A DNA stretch of 64,000 nucleotides. Source: Aricia agestis. Taxonomy: Eukaryota > Arthropoda > Insecta > Lepidoptera > Lycaenidae. Numbering within the stretch: position 1 is the stretch's first letter; every line of letters begins with the position of its first letter. A model generated the notes under the pieces. The model saw only the letters and a program-made list of their open reading frames with translations. It did not search any database and was not told the origin of the DNA. Of the stretch, positions 57,701-64,000 are shown piece by piece. Location: positions 11,934,001 through 11,998,000 of the forward strand of contig NC_056428.1 in assembly GCF_905147365.1 (NCBI RefSeq). Direction: 5' to 3'. The position numbers and the translations under genes are program-made.

Positions 57701-60444
57701 GTCGCGAGCAGTCTGGAGCACGTATAACTGGCAATCAGTGTCAAGGGACTGACATCTTGATAGCGAACTATTTGTCACTGTACTCGACTGTACTGCTGTG
57801 ACACTGTTGGAGGCGTTTTGCGTTATGAATGTATAACAGAAGCTGACTGTGTTAAGAGTGTTACTTTCCTTCTAGCTGAATACCATAAAGGATAAGGTTT
57901 TATCTATAGATTCTGGGTTATCCGGATAAGTTTTTGTATACAGTTCAAGTGCCTAATATTGACACTAGAAGTACTAACATTATTTTATCTTATTTAAGCA
58001 TTCCTTTACTATCCACATATTCTGATAAACCATAGTACTTTCCAGACTCTTAACAAAATTATTACGCTGATTGTACTTGTTAATAATGCTATTTTAAACA
58101 TAATAATATTAATAATCTGCTTTCCACATTTTTAACGTTTTCTCGAAAAATATTTTACTGTTACAATCCGGGGAGCTTTGCCCGAAAATAATAAATTAAT
58201 TTAATATTATTCACGGTATGCTCTACTAAATTAGTTATTGGGCTTACCCAAAAAAAGGTTGATAACCCCTGTTCGTGAGGCTATTACGCCATGCTATTAC
58301 GATCATGCTCGAGCCTAAGGGCTTAAAAAATTTAAATAAAAGCCAAAAGTAGCTACTATTCACTTTTGGTATATCGGTGCGTCGTTGACGTTGTTATGCG
58401 GTCGTGATATCTATATATTAATACGTGAGAGAAAAATTTTGTAACCCTTTTTACGAAAAATGGGCAAACGTAGGTGCATGAAATTTCGCATAGTTATAGT
58501 TTATATGGTGAAGGAGTACATCGAGCTAATATTATTTTAAAATGATGCTTTTATCAAATATATTTTTAACAAATAAAACGTTACACACACTACGACACTA
58601 CTACTAGAAAAATTACAGATTTTTGAGTGACAAGCCTATACATACGAATTATACTCTTTTATTTGTGGTTGAAGTCTGTTGACAACAAGCTGACAAATTG
58701 AAAATGGATTATTGTTTTTTTTTATAATTTATAACTCAGCTGAGTCCCAGAGACGAGAATAGAAAAAAACTATGGTGAAGTCAATATTTTTTACAAAATA
58801 AAGGTAGTAGTCCTAATGTCGTTGCAAGTAAGGTCGATTTTCGACCATTGGGCGATCTCTAGTTATATTTATTCTTTATGTACAATTTTCTAAAACTACC
58901 TTAAAATATACCAAACATTAATAGAGTACATAGGTGTGTTTATCTCTAGAAGAGATCTCTGCCAGCAGACCTACAAGACATTGTGAAAAATAGAGCATTT
59001 GTAGATACTACACAAAAGAATAATGAAAACTTAATAAAACTAAACATGCACTAAAATCTAATTAGTATACAAGATGAAAGGATGACTAACATAAAGAGAA
59101 TAATAATAATTATTGGCATTAAATATTATATTAAAGTACATTATACTTACATACTTACATTAAATATTCACTAAAATATTATATTAATACATACTAATAG
59201 AAAATATACTATAATATATAATATAGATATAACATTAATAAATAAACCTACATATACTAATAATGATACAATTAGATGTTCAAAGTTGACATAAAGTGAC
59301 TCTTCAATCTTGTTTTGAAGGACTGTTGGGCTCTGCTGAATGTCTTCAGGCAGAGCATTCCACAACTGGGCAGCTCTAACTGTAAATGAGTTTTCATAAA
59401 AAGTTGTGTTGTACCACGGAGTGTCTAATACCTTCCTATATAAGAGAAGCGCTCAAATAGATACGAGGGAGAAGATGAGAGTTTGAGTATTTTAAATAGT
59501 AATATTAAAACATGCATATCTCGCCGCAGGCGAATAGGAAGCCATTGCAATTTGCTACGAAACTCGGGTGTATGGTCGAATTTGCGCAATCCATATATAA
59601 ATCGAATGCACGAGTTTTGTAGCCGTTCGAGTTTGCTGAGAAGCTCTTCAGTTACATCTAAATAACATACGTCAGCGTAATCTAAAAGAGGAAGAAGTAA
59701 AGATTGTGCCAAAAGCACTTTTGCAGGGATGGGAAGAAAATTTTGCAGCCTCTTCAGCGCATGCAATGAGTGGTGAAGTTTCTTGCTTACTTCGTTAATA
59801 TGTGGTGACCAGGAAAAGTGGCAGTCAAAAACTATTATAAGTAACCTTCGTTAGAGATTTAAAATCAATCCTCGTACGCAGCTGCCTACTGCCAATTAAA
59901 AGGGCTCGCAATTCCTATGTAGATATTTATTGCATCCAAAAATATGTAAAATAGTCTGCACTATTGTCTTTCATTGAATGGAAATAATGAAATGAGATCA
60001 GAAACATTTTGCTTTCTAACAACGCTGTCGATAACTTTTACTATCAAACGCAATTTGATATACAGGTTCAGGAGGCTTGACCAACACGTTTTCTTAATCT
60101 CTCTTATCTTCTTATCTTCTTATCCTTTAGGCTGGCCGCATACTCACGTTTTCCGTATTCGAAAATCCGAATGTATGAACTGCTCCGAGAAAAATATGGT
60201 GCGGCTGTGCCTTTGCTAAAAAGCTTGACTGGGGCTTTTCCCCCAGACAAAGGAAACATGTTGGCTTACCACCAGGCTACACTTGTAATTTCAAGCTATA
60301 AAGCTGTGTATTGTTGCAGGACAAGCACTACCTGTGCATCATGGCGTCAGACTCCCCCGACCAGAACCTCACGCAGTACTTCAGCCTGTGCAACGACTTC
60401 ATCCACGCCGCGCGCCTGAGGGACGGCAACGTGCTCATACACTG
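35835..60444 (+). CDS. DUSP22: DUSP22/DUSP15-type dual-specificity phosphatase, 5' part, three exons
   Basis: Exons 35835-35855, 49900-50016 and 60320-60444 (phases 0 and 0, then ending two bases into a codon) encode residues 1-87 plus two bases (TG) of codon 88. The N-terminus MGNGMNK is a myristoylation signal identical to that of vertebrate DUSP22. Then come VLPGLYVGNYRDSKD, THILSIHDAARR and IMASDSPDQNLTQYF, where D57 is the expected general acid. The last codon, read as TGC or TGT with the next exon, would be the catalytic Cys88 of HCxxGxSRS; it is thus split by an intron. DUSP22 acts on JNK-pathway and receptor-associated targets at the membrane. No later exon was found before the window ends, so the active-site loop and C-terminus lie outside. 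The two introns are unusually long. Confidence 0.92.
36870..37148 (+). mobile_element. SINE-like family S (copy 2), 3'-shortened
   Basis: ACGTGGGAGAGCCATG to GTCCATGGGCGACGGAAG, same order as copy 1 but on the + strand. The A-rich 3' end is absent: the copy breaks off at GACGGAAGTT and then a T-run. Confidence 0.7.
37431..37907. mobile_element. Non-autonomous DNA transposon with 8-bp target duplication
   Basis: The ends TAGACATCGGATTATAT and ATATAATCCGATGTCTA are inverted repeats. Flanks TTCATTAG (37423-37430) and CTCATTAG (37908-37915) match at 7 of 8 positions, as in hAT or P-type elements. The interior is rich in GTGCATAT words and non-coding. Confidence 0.7.
38591..38800 (+). mobile_element. 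Possible solo LTR containing the promoter module
   Basis: A TGT-starting stretch (TGTAATTTTCATGG) precedes the HSE-TATA-initiator arrangement, which is the usual layout of a retrotransposon LTR. I could not find a matching ACA end with a target duplication, nor a second LTR, so this is only a suggestion. An isolated cellular or captured promoter is the alternative. Confidence 0.25.
38644..38707 (+). promoter_or_regulatory. Heat-shock element, TATA box and initiator in correct spacing
   Basis: GAATGTTCTAGAA at 38644-38656 is a perfect three-unit heat-shock element (GAA-nn-TTC-nn-GAA). TATAAATA follows at 38675-38682, and TCACTC at 38703-38708 puts an initiator A (38705) 30 bp from the TATA start. 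That is a complete arthropod-type core promoter under a heat-shock factor site. No long frame lies downstream. Confidence 0.5.
39229..39330. repeat. Solo left end of a hAT-like element
   Basis: CCAGTGTTTTACAACC..GGTCGCGACCCTCTGAGG matches the left end of the element at 47218-47735. No partner end was found here. Confidence 0.5.
39367..39506. repeat. MITE family A (copy 3)
   Basis: GGGTCTGTTTCACCACTTCC at the left, mirrored by AGGAAGTGGTGAAGCAGGCC at the right; close to copy 2 in sequence. Confidence 0.8.
39543..39601. repeat. MITE family B, half copy
   Basis: CTCTACAAGGAACACGTACC through TTGTTACAGCCTGTATA matches the right half of 6722-6985. A second half copy, more diverged, is at 40077-40164. 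Confidence 0.7.
40077..40164. repeat. MITE family B, diverged half copy
   Basis: ACTCTCTATAAGGAGCCCGT through TTGTTACACCCTGTG matches the right half of family B with many changes. Confidence 0.55.
40433..41028 (-). repeat. Dispersed repeat family G (copy 2, inverted)
   Basis: Reverse complement of 31428-32056, from GCAGCAGCAATAAGG to TTTGGCAACGGAACCCTAAA, with the same ACAG/TGTC microsatellite core. Confidence 0.75.
41616..41895. repeat. Fold-back element with 45-bp arms
   Basis: GTATGTTATTATTTTTAGCA and ATTCCGCGAAATAAACC at the left are mirrored at 41838-41895. The right arm carries an extra AGAACTAGCT. The central part holds CA-rich repeats; the antisense 92-codon frame there is not a gene. 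Confidence 0.7.
42035..42079. repeat. 45-bp hairpin abutting a Helitron
   Basis: Arms of 21 bp (TAGGCTCAAACCAAATAAAA and complement) with one mismatch and a 3-base loop. It ends exactly at the A preceding the Helitron TC at 42080. Confidence 0.75.
42080..42226 (+). mobile_element. Short non-autonomous Helitron (147 bp)
   Basis: It begins TCTATAATATAAAAATGAG after A and ends GGGACAGCTAG before T. The 3' hairpin is weak (ACGAAGTTCACCGG). A degenerate inverted relative is at 41032-41160. Confidence 0.55.
43417..43907 (-). mobile_element. Non-autonomous Helitron family H (copy 1 of tandem pair)
   Basis: About 490 bp matching the complete copy at 58410-58862. On the - strand the 3' end is GGTCGATTTTCGACC hairpin, ATTGGGCGATCT, then CAAG where the others have CTAG. 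Its 5' side (43890s) adjoins copy 2 directly. Confidence 0.75.
43908..44398 (-). mobile_element. Non-autonomous Helitron family H (copy 2 of tandem pair)
   Basis: On the - strand it starts TCATAATATTAATACGC after A and ends GGGCGATCTCTAG, immediately followed by the start of copy 1. Same orientation as copy 1, so the pair is head-to-tail. Confidence 0.8.
44717..44924 (-). mobile_element. Helitron family K (3' end with GCAAC-GGA-GTTGC hairpin)
   Basis: On the - strand it ends TGGTGCAACGGAGTTGCTCG, then AGTTAT and CTAG before T. Interior phrases (CGCGCGATAA, CCGGAAAATGTACGG) recur at 46835-46925, 52986-53140, 54975-55135 and 63180-63360. The 5' boundary is approximate. Confidence 0.6.
44964..45470 (+). 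mobile_element. ORF1-only non-LTR retroelement copy with poly(A) tail
   Basis: A frame ending at 45353 encodes three zinc knuckles of Jockey/R1-type ORF1: CSRCLGYGHGRRFC (Cx2Cx4Hx4C), CALCSGTHHQSQC, and CCTNCQKEH..GHNALSAEC. Instead of an ORF2, the stop is followed by about 80 bp of UTR, AATAAA at 45435-45440 and ten A's at 45461-45470. It therefore looks like a retroposed ORF1-plus-3'-UTR transcript, either an internally deleted LINE or a half-LINE. The 5' part of ORF1 is missing. The frame is intact over 130 codons. Confidence 0.65.
45471..46185. other. Very AT-rich spacer with repeated AATGTAAA words
   Basis: Phrases such as ATGTAAAATAAAATAAATG recur irregularly from 45700 to 46170. They may be the 3' UTR of the LINE fragment at 46190-46345 read on the - strand. 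No gene seen. Confidence 0.4.
46190..46345 (-). pseudogene. LINE C-terminal fragment
   Basis: On the - strand a frame reads DLQVTEWQETAQDRDKWRK, the conserved WQ.TA.DR..WR end of RTE/CR1-type polyproteins. The block is GC-rich against AT-rich flanks. The remaining LINE is absent upstream. Confidence 0.55.
46835..46925 (+). mobile_element. Helitron family K fragment
   Basis: ACTTTTTATTCTGAAAATGT and TTTTGGCGCAACGGAGTTGA lead to CATCCAG at the usual end position. Only the 3' part is kept. Confidence 0.5.
47218..47735. mobile_element. hAT-type non-autonomous element with 8-bp target duplication
   Basis: Ends TAGTGTTTTTCAACC and GGTTGAAAAACACTG form inverted repeats, each followed inward by a GGTCGCGACC-like palindrome. 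Flanks GTCTATGG (47210-47217) and GTCTATAG (47736-47743) match at 7 of 8. Non-coding; it carries a nested MITE at 47474-47611 and a trace of family G. Confidence 0.8.
47474..47611. repeat. PIF/Harbinger-type MITE nested in the hAT element
   Basis: GCCCCAATTTCACCAACG at the left is mirrored by CGTTGGTGAAATTGGGGC at the right, with TAA on both sides. It lies inside the hAT-type element, so it is the later insertion. Confidence 0.8.
48003..48337 (+). mobile_element. SINE-like family S (copy 3, full with A-tail)
   Basis: ACGTGGGAGAGCCATG through GCCCCCTTATTTCATT and an A-run. Orientation + . Confidence 0.75.
48608..48649. repeat. Perfect 42-bp palindrome inside the Helitron
   Basis: AAATCGTTGGATTTATATAT is followed directly by its reverse complement, with no spacer; the pattern suggests the Helitron phrase ATCGTTGGA was copied in inverted orientation across a TA core. 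Confidence 0.85.
48665..48709. repeat. (TA)n microsatellite
   Basis: About 22 TA units within the Helitron copy. Confidence 0.95.
49451..49675 (-). CDS. Candidate small secreted peptide, nested antisense in DUSP22 intron 1
   Basis: A single 74-codon frame begins MKIIIIFLLLINAGNPFPPP: a charged start, a hydrophobic core of about 11 residues and a likely signal-peptidase site near A13/G14. The rest is polar and basic, with two cysteines (CPQPASTQIIRKGC) that could close a 14-residue loop. A TATAAAC lies at 49728-49722 and a TCAG initiator-like site at 49707-49704, about 23 bp on (slightly short of the usual 30). No AATAAA follows closely and I recognise no family. It is not in a known repeat. 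Chance ORFs of this size occur in such DNA; the signal peptide is the reason to list it. Confidence 0.3.
   Translation of the reverse strand: MKIIIIFLLLINAGNPFPPPDRFKKKLGAQDVQSNSLEKIKVAEPTFVSTPHYTHTHCPQPASTQIIRKGCSGK
50044..50290. repeat. MITE family E (copy 3)
   Basis: AATTCATAGGTAGATGGCGG at the left is mirrored by CCACTTGCCTATGGATCAAT at the right, ending TAGTAC. Starts only about 30 bp after the exon 2 donor site. Confidence 0.65.
50537..50603. repeat. Perfect inverted repeat, 32-bp arms, 3-bp loop
   Basis: Left arm TTTTTTTCAATTTTCAATTT.. to ..TTTAACT, loop GAA, then the exact reverse complement. 67 bp in all. AT-rich, so prone to cruciform extrusion. Confidence 0.9.
51416..51930 (-). 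mobile_element. Non-autonomous Helitron family H (copy 3)
   Basis: On the - strand: A, then TCTATATATTAATACGTGAG to GGGCGATCTCTAG, then T. Includes a 3' hairpin GGTCGA..TCGA(A)TTTCGACC-like. Confidence 0.85.
52681..52985 (-). mobile_element. Non-autonomous Helitron, second-type end
   Basis: On the - strand it starts TATATAAAATTCTCGTGTCA and ends GTTTGCCGGGACGGCTAG before T. The terminal pattern is common in lepidopteran Helitrons. Abuts a family K piece at 52986. Confidence 0.6.
52986..53140 (-). mobile_element. Helitron family K fragment
   Basis: AACTCCGTTGCACCAAAATT and GGAACCGTTCATTTTGCGGG, then CAAATTTCAGCAAAATCGG, match family K in - orientation. Confidence 0.5.
54975..55135 (+). mobile_element. 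Helitron family K, well-kept 3' end
   Basis: A (TCTG)n run at 54998-55021 leads through CCCGGGAAAGAACATAAGG to the hairpin CGCAACGGAGTTGCG (55109-55123), eight bases, CTAG (55132-55135) and T. Exactly the Helitron 3' layout. Confidence 0.7.
55678..55812 (+). mobile_element. SINE-like family S (copy 4), 5'-truncated
   Basis: Only the 3' part remains, from CCTATTAAAAGGCCGGC to GCCCCCTTATATCATT and an A-run. 5' truncation supports copying by reverse transcription. Confidence 0.75.
56520..56640 (-). mobile_element. LINE or SINE 3' tail
   Basis: CAAAGTCAAAGTCAATTTTT read on the - strand is an A/T-rich (TTGACTTTG)n tail like those of CR1-type LINEs. No coding part remains. Confidence 0.4.
56849..57005. 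repeat. MITE family B, diverged copy
   Basis: TACAAGGTGTTACGAAACATAG, GAGTTCACTGTG, and CCCATACAAATGACTAAAA match family B with many substitutions. Confidence 0.55.
57277..57412. repeat. Fold-back MITE, TTA-flanked
   Basis: TTAAGCCCGCTGTACACATT..CCAACATTGGGCCAGCGC at the left is mirrored as TACACGTTGGCCCAATGTGT..CCGGCTAA at the right. A second inner palindrome (AGAAATAAA..TTTATTTCT) lies at 57320-57345. Confidence 0.7.
58410..58862 (+). mobile_element. Non-autonomous Helitron family H (complete reference copy)
   Basis: 453 bp: A, then TCTATATATTAATACGTGAG to a 15-nt stem-loop GGTCGATTTTCGACC (58832-58846), twelve bases, and CTAG (58859-58862) before T. Insertion between A and T, the terminal hairpin and the CTAG end are all present. 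No transposase. Confidence 0.85.
58863..59170. other. AT-rich spacer or LINE 3' UTR
   Basis: Probably the 3' UTR of the LINE fragment that follows when read on the - strand; no gene was recognised. Confidence 0.35.
59171..59910 (-). pseudogene. C-terminal part of a CR1/Jockey-type LINE, broken
   Basis: Read on the - strand: LIGSRQLRTRIDFKSL (about 59900-59840), DCHFSWSPHINEVSKKLHHSLHALKRLQNFLP (about 59820-59710), then LLLPLLDYADVCYLDVTEELLSKLERLQNSCIRFIYGLRKFDH and WLPIRLRRDMH. A frameshift near 59420 follows, then LWNALPEDIQQSP to the stop at 59171. The order is the post-RT thumb region of CR1/Jockey-group elements. A stretch between SRQ.. and DCHFSW is deleted. 5'-truncated and not functional. 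Confidence 0.75.
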
Positions 60445-61006
60445 GTCAGTACAGCAGCTGATGATGATGAATTATGGCCAGAAACTCTATCGGTCATGTG
60501 TCATGTCAGCTCTGCAACAAAAAAGAGTAGACTGAATTCGGCCCGTGTGTTTGTATGATAATATTATGATGTCATGAAGACAGACAGACCCATTAAAGTT
60601 AATAATAATGATTGTTAGAAAGGGGAGTAACATTTTCTTTGTAAATAAAGCGAAAGACAGTACAAAACTTTAATTCGACGATAGATATTATATAGACGAT
60701 GTCTAAAGTTAGATCACATTGTCATTATTTATAGCGACATTTGGATTATCTCAGTTTTTGTTTTAAATATTATGTACGACAACCAATATTTTACCATACA
60801 TTTCCGAAACAAAGTCATAATAATTATATTATCTGTTTCAACAATTTCATAATAACAAGCGCACGTGAATATAAAATTTAAATGAATGAACTCACACGAT
60901 AATTAATTGCTCTCACTAATTTGCTATAAATAGCCTGAATTATATTATAATTTGTATTGTAACAGCTACAAACTTTTTAGCTTCGCTGTATTTATTGTCT
61001 ATTTAG

Positions 61007-61215
61007 AAAAGGCGGCAGTTGGCGTCGAATGACATGAAGCGGCGGCAGACGACGCGCAGTACACTATTTTTATACTGGTTTCTATGTAGTTCTATGAAAA
61101 GTGTCGCTAGCTTCGTGTCCCTAGCTGCAGAGGGTATTTCATAGAAATACATAGAAACCAGTAGTGTCGCGACGACATGTCGACTGCTGCTGCTTCATGT
61201 AGCCGGCTTCCAACT
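61007..61215. repeat. Fold-back element with ~80-bp arms
   Basis: AAGGCGGCAGTTGGCGTCGA..GACATGAAGC..GGTTTCTATGTAG at the left is mirrored at the right (..ATACATAGAAACCAGTAGTG..GCTTCATGTAGCCGGCTTCC). Arms are imperfect and GC-richer than the flanks. Confidence 0.7.
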
Positions 61216-62344
61216 TGTACCTTTAAACGTCAGTTCTATGGAATTGAAATATCACGCCTTCAAGAGGGCGAATAAAGCAAAAAATTAAATATCCTTCTTA
61301 CTTACTTACGCCTCATCTTTCACATACTAGGTGAAACAAAAAAAAACGATGCGGAATCAGCGCACATATTAAAAATCCGCTAGTACAGTCCCTCGGTAGT
61401 AGAATTTTATCTTATTTATTAAAACCTTGACCTTGAATGCACCGTTTTAGAAAGAAATGAAATACATTCGTAAAAGAAATGAAAAACAATGTATTCGTAA
61501 TATTTGACGAATGTAAGTTATTTTATCTCTCGAGAAAAAAATTAAGATATCGTGTTTTCGCTAGTACGGATCCTCACAAATATAATGTAGTATATAATGT
61601 TACATTACAAGGGAATGCGCGATGAGGGAGCACCTTTATACAAAATATTTTCGTAGAGGCGTAGACGTCTACGGCGTAGCAATTATGTTGATAAGGTTCT
61701 ATGTTTCAAAAATGAAATAATTGTTAGCTTATTATTAAGTATAAAAATGAATTAATAAAATCATCCATTTTGCTTTAGTCGCCCCTTAAGAATTAACCGA
61801 AGTAACTCAGGTTTCTTGTTTGTGGGTTCTGAAACTATTTTGATTAGGAAAGAATAAGGCTTTCCTTATATTATAAGATGCTACTGGAGCAAACAAACAT
61901 TGTACCTTCTCATATAAAACCTACTACATATGCATAATAAGGAAGTAATGAAAAACGTCAGGTAGGAATTTTGTTTGCCTTGGAAATGCGCCAAAAAGTG
62001 TTCAGGTAACTTCAGGCCCTCGGGCATTGAATTGCTGATGCAACCCTGAAGTCTGCTTGCATAACAAACACGACAGCATACACGGCCTTATTACATTTTG
62101 ATGACTTAAGCCGCTGTGGCCCGTAAGTCATTAAAACACTCATTACCTACGACTGAATAATTGTCATGAGGCAGTGTATGAATCATGATGCCTTTATTAA
62201 ATGCTCAAGCGCTTCGGCTTTTTATTCTGGTGATATTTTCAATTTGACATTATATATTGTACGGACTGAATGACGAAGGTCCGCTTCTGCCTATACTGTA
62301 CTCGGCGAAACATGGCGGTAGCGGTCATTGACTCCCAGTCAATA

Positions 62345-62430
62345 ACTTGTCATTTTCTATATAAACCGCGATTGACAATGAAGTGTCAGATGTTGTCAAT
62401 CGCGGCTTTGTATAGAAAATGACAAGTTTT
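62345..62430. repeat. Inverted repeat with ~34-bp arms
   Basis: AACTTGTCATTTTCTATATA..CCGCGATTGACA is mirrored after 16 bases. A related single arm occurs at 36812-36850 (CATTGTCAATCGCAGTTTCT). Confidence 0.75.
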
Positions 62431-62439
62431 TGACAGTTA

Positions 62440-62612
62440 AAAAAGTTCACAGACTACATCTACTTACCAAGTTTCAATAGTATAGCTCTTATAATTTCGG
62501 ACAAAAGTGGCTGTGACATACGGACGGACTGACAGACAGACAGACAGACAGACAGACATGACGGATCTATAAGGGTTCCGTTTTTTGCCATTTGGCTACG
62601 GAACCCTAAAAA
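62440..62612 (-). repeat. Dispersed repeat family G (copy 3, truncated)
   Basis: Matches the GGGTTCCGT end and first ~170 bp of family G in inverted orientation, with a GACAGACA microsatellite. Confidence 0.7.
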
Positions 62613-62953
62613 GCTAAACCTTGACTACAATTAAAACCCTTCACCTGTAATTTCGCCCTTTCGTCTATCAGTCTCGATGAGTGTCGATAATTAAGGGCTT
62701 TCAAACGGTTTTCAATACCAGCCCTAATTCCTGTATTCGTATTACTAGAAATCAATACTGACTACCGAGTTTGAATAAAAAAAAAAAACACTAATTAACA
62801 ATGTCACTAAGGTAAGATCGATAGACGCCGTCAACAGGCTGAGACTAAAGGCCCCTGTCCATAGACCTAGACCATGATAGACAACGATGATTGCCAAATG
62901 CCAAGATGTTTGCGAAGCTGTGTATAGCATATACCATTACCAGAGTAGCCATT

Positions 62954-63086
62954 ACATCGTAGAAATTGATTCATAGGCAGTGGACGGACGTACGTCATTT
63001 GGTCGGATCATGTCTATTCAATATTAATTGTAGTCTGTCGGCTGGTTTTGACATAACGATACCAAATTACGTACGTCCGCCATGTA
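62954..63086. repeat. MITE family E (copy 4, left half)
   Basis: ACATCGTAGAAATTGATTCA and TAGGCAGTGGACGGACGTAC, then GTCGGCTGGTTTTGACATAA, as in copies 1-3; the right end is missing. Confidence 0.6.
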
Positions 63087-63369
63087 GTTAAGTATGCACC
63101 TCTATATAATATGTTCCTAATCGTTCCAAAATGGCGAAACCGCAAAACATTCGGTACGGTAATTAAGATAGCTTCGCAATCATGGTCAAAATTTTGGCGC
63201 AACGGGGCTTTGAAATTATACAACGTACATCCATACTTAATATTATTATAAATGTCAAAGTGTGTCTGTCTATCTGTTACCTCTTCCCGCCCAAACCGCT
63301 GAACCGGTTTTGCTGAAATTTGGTATGGAGATACTTTAAGTCCCGCGAAATATAAAAGTTGATGTGCAA

Positions 63370-63480
63370 TTTTTTTTTAAATAAAATGAGACGACAAACG
63401 AGCAAACAGGTCACCTGATGGAAAGCAACTACCGTCGCCCATGGACACTCACGACATTAGAAGAGCAGCCAAGAGCTGCT
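63370..63480 (-). mobile_element. SINE-like family S (copy 5, fragment)
   Basis: A T-run then GACGACAAACGAGCAAACAG and GCAACTACCGTCGCCCATGG match the 3' part of family S on the - strand. Confidence 0.65.
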
Positions 63481-64000
63481 AGCGATAAACGAATTTTGGT
63501 GCAACGGTGTTGCGGTAGACATTTAGTACATTTTAAAATTGCTTTCGAATTTGAGCTTCAAAGTAAGTATTTACATAAGAATTGAACATACGAGCTCAGC
63601 GCGAGGCTAGCGAGATCCGACGGAAGTGATGAAAACATTTGTATTTTATGTGAAGAGGGAAATACGTTTGCGTGCGAAAGCAAATAGAAAAGGAAAGCTT
63701 AGACACGAGGTTAGACGTAAATGAAATTAAAAAGTGAGAGTATCTAATAACTTTTTAATAAAGTTGCCTATCAAACTTTGGGACTTGGGAGTTACGAAGT
63801 CAAGGGCAAAAATTGAAACGTGTTTGAAACCTTGAGTCATTTTCCGCACGGGATTCGTACATTTTCGGTGGTAGAAACTATTTCATCATACACATCAAAA
63901 TCGGTTCAGTAGCAATAAGAGTTGAAAAGTTAACAAGATATACAACAGACACTATCACGCTTTTACTATTGGTATAATAACGCGCAAACATTCTTTCATG

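Larger units (their letters stand above)
50017..60319 (+). other. DUSP22 intron 2 (10.3 kb), transposon-rich
   Basis: GTGAGT donor and TTGCAG acceptor, phase 0. Transposons are listed individually. Spacers 50610-51410, 51935-52680, 53150-54950, 55140-55570, 55820-56510 and 57420-58400 contain no exon, RNA gene or repeat that I can name. Confidence 0.85.
60445..64000. other. DUSP22 intron 3 (partial), no exon found
   Basis: The donor GTCAGT follows exon 3. I searched for the expected HCxxGxSRS-encoding exon and found none before the window ends. Transposon pieces present are listed; 60560-61000, 61220-62270 and 63490-64000 otherwise show nothing identifiable. Confidence 0.6.

Noticed and set aside
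62745..62930. 61-codon - strand frame with a hydrophobic middle
   Set aside because: No start context, no conservation evidence and a poly-Phe end from an A-run; considered chance.
60445..64000. Search for the next DUSP22 exon (HCxxGxSRS)
   Set aside because: No frame with this motif and an AG acceptor was found, so the exon is taken to be beyond the window.

Overview
This window looks like nuclear DNA from a moth or butterfly (Lepidoptera). It is AT-rich, its genes are split by GT-AG introns, and the spaces between exons are packed with short transposons of types common in Lepidoptera. These are non-autonomous Helitrons ending in CTAG, fold-back MITEs, an RTE-like LINE, and a SINE-like family with an A-rich tail. 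There are no operons, no bacterial-type genes, and I saw no convincing tRNA or rRNA gene.

Four protein-coding genes are well supported by exon-by-exon reconstruction with consistent splice phases. (1) An ataxin-1 homologue (AXH domain) lies on the + strand at 8946-10407 in three exons. (2) CIAPIN1/anamorsin, a cytosolic Fe-S assembly factor, lies on the - strand at 26806-29502 in five exons, complete with a poly(A) signal. (3) A TMEM42-like small membrane protein lies on the + strand at 32424-33493 in three exons. (4) The 5' part of a DUSP22/DUSP15-type dual-specificity phosphatase lies on the + strand, with exons at 35835-35855, 49900-50016 and 60320-60444. Its catalytic-cysteine codon is split by the third intron, and the rest of the gene runs off the right edge. 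The four genes are not functionally linked by anything visible; they are neighbours.

Layout: 1-8.9 kb has no recognisable coding sequence but holds a perfect 36-bp palindrome, a GC-rich patch, several MITEs and a pre-miRNA-like hairpin just before the ataxin-1 exons. 8.9-12.9 kb is the ataxin-1 gene and its probable long 3' UTR, which opens with a degenerate ~20-bp tandem repeat. 13-26.7 kb is intergenic and repeat-rich, with nested MITEs and a decayed RTE-like LINE at 16.8-20.2 kb. 26.8-33.5 kb holds CIAPIN1 and TMEM42. From 35.8 kb to the end is the DUSP22 gene. Its two very large introns (14.0 and 10.3 kb) carry Helitrons (including a head-to-tail pair), hAT-type elements with 8-bp target duplications, LINE pieces, an ORF1-only retroelement copy with its own poly(A) tail, a heat-shock-element promoter module, and a possible nested antisense gene for a small secreted peptide.

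I did not find a clear-cut new multi-gene system. The observations most worth a second look are the 14-3-3/U2AF-ligand motif kept in the insect ataxin-1, the candidate secreted peptide in DUSP22 intron 1, the perfect heat-shock element with TATA and initiator, the tandem Helitrons, a near-perfect 26-bp hairpin, a perfect 32-bp-arm cruciform, and two almost identical copies of one MITE 20 kb apart.
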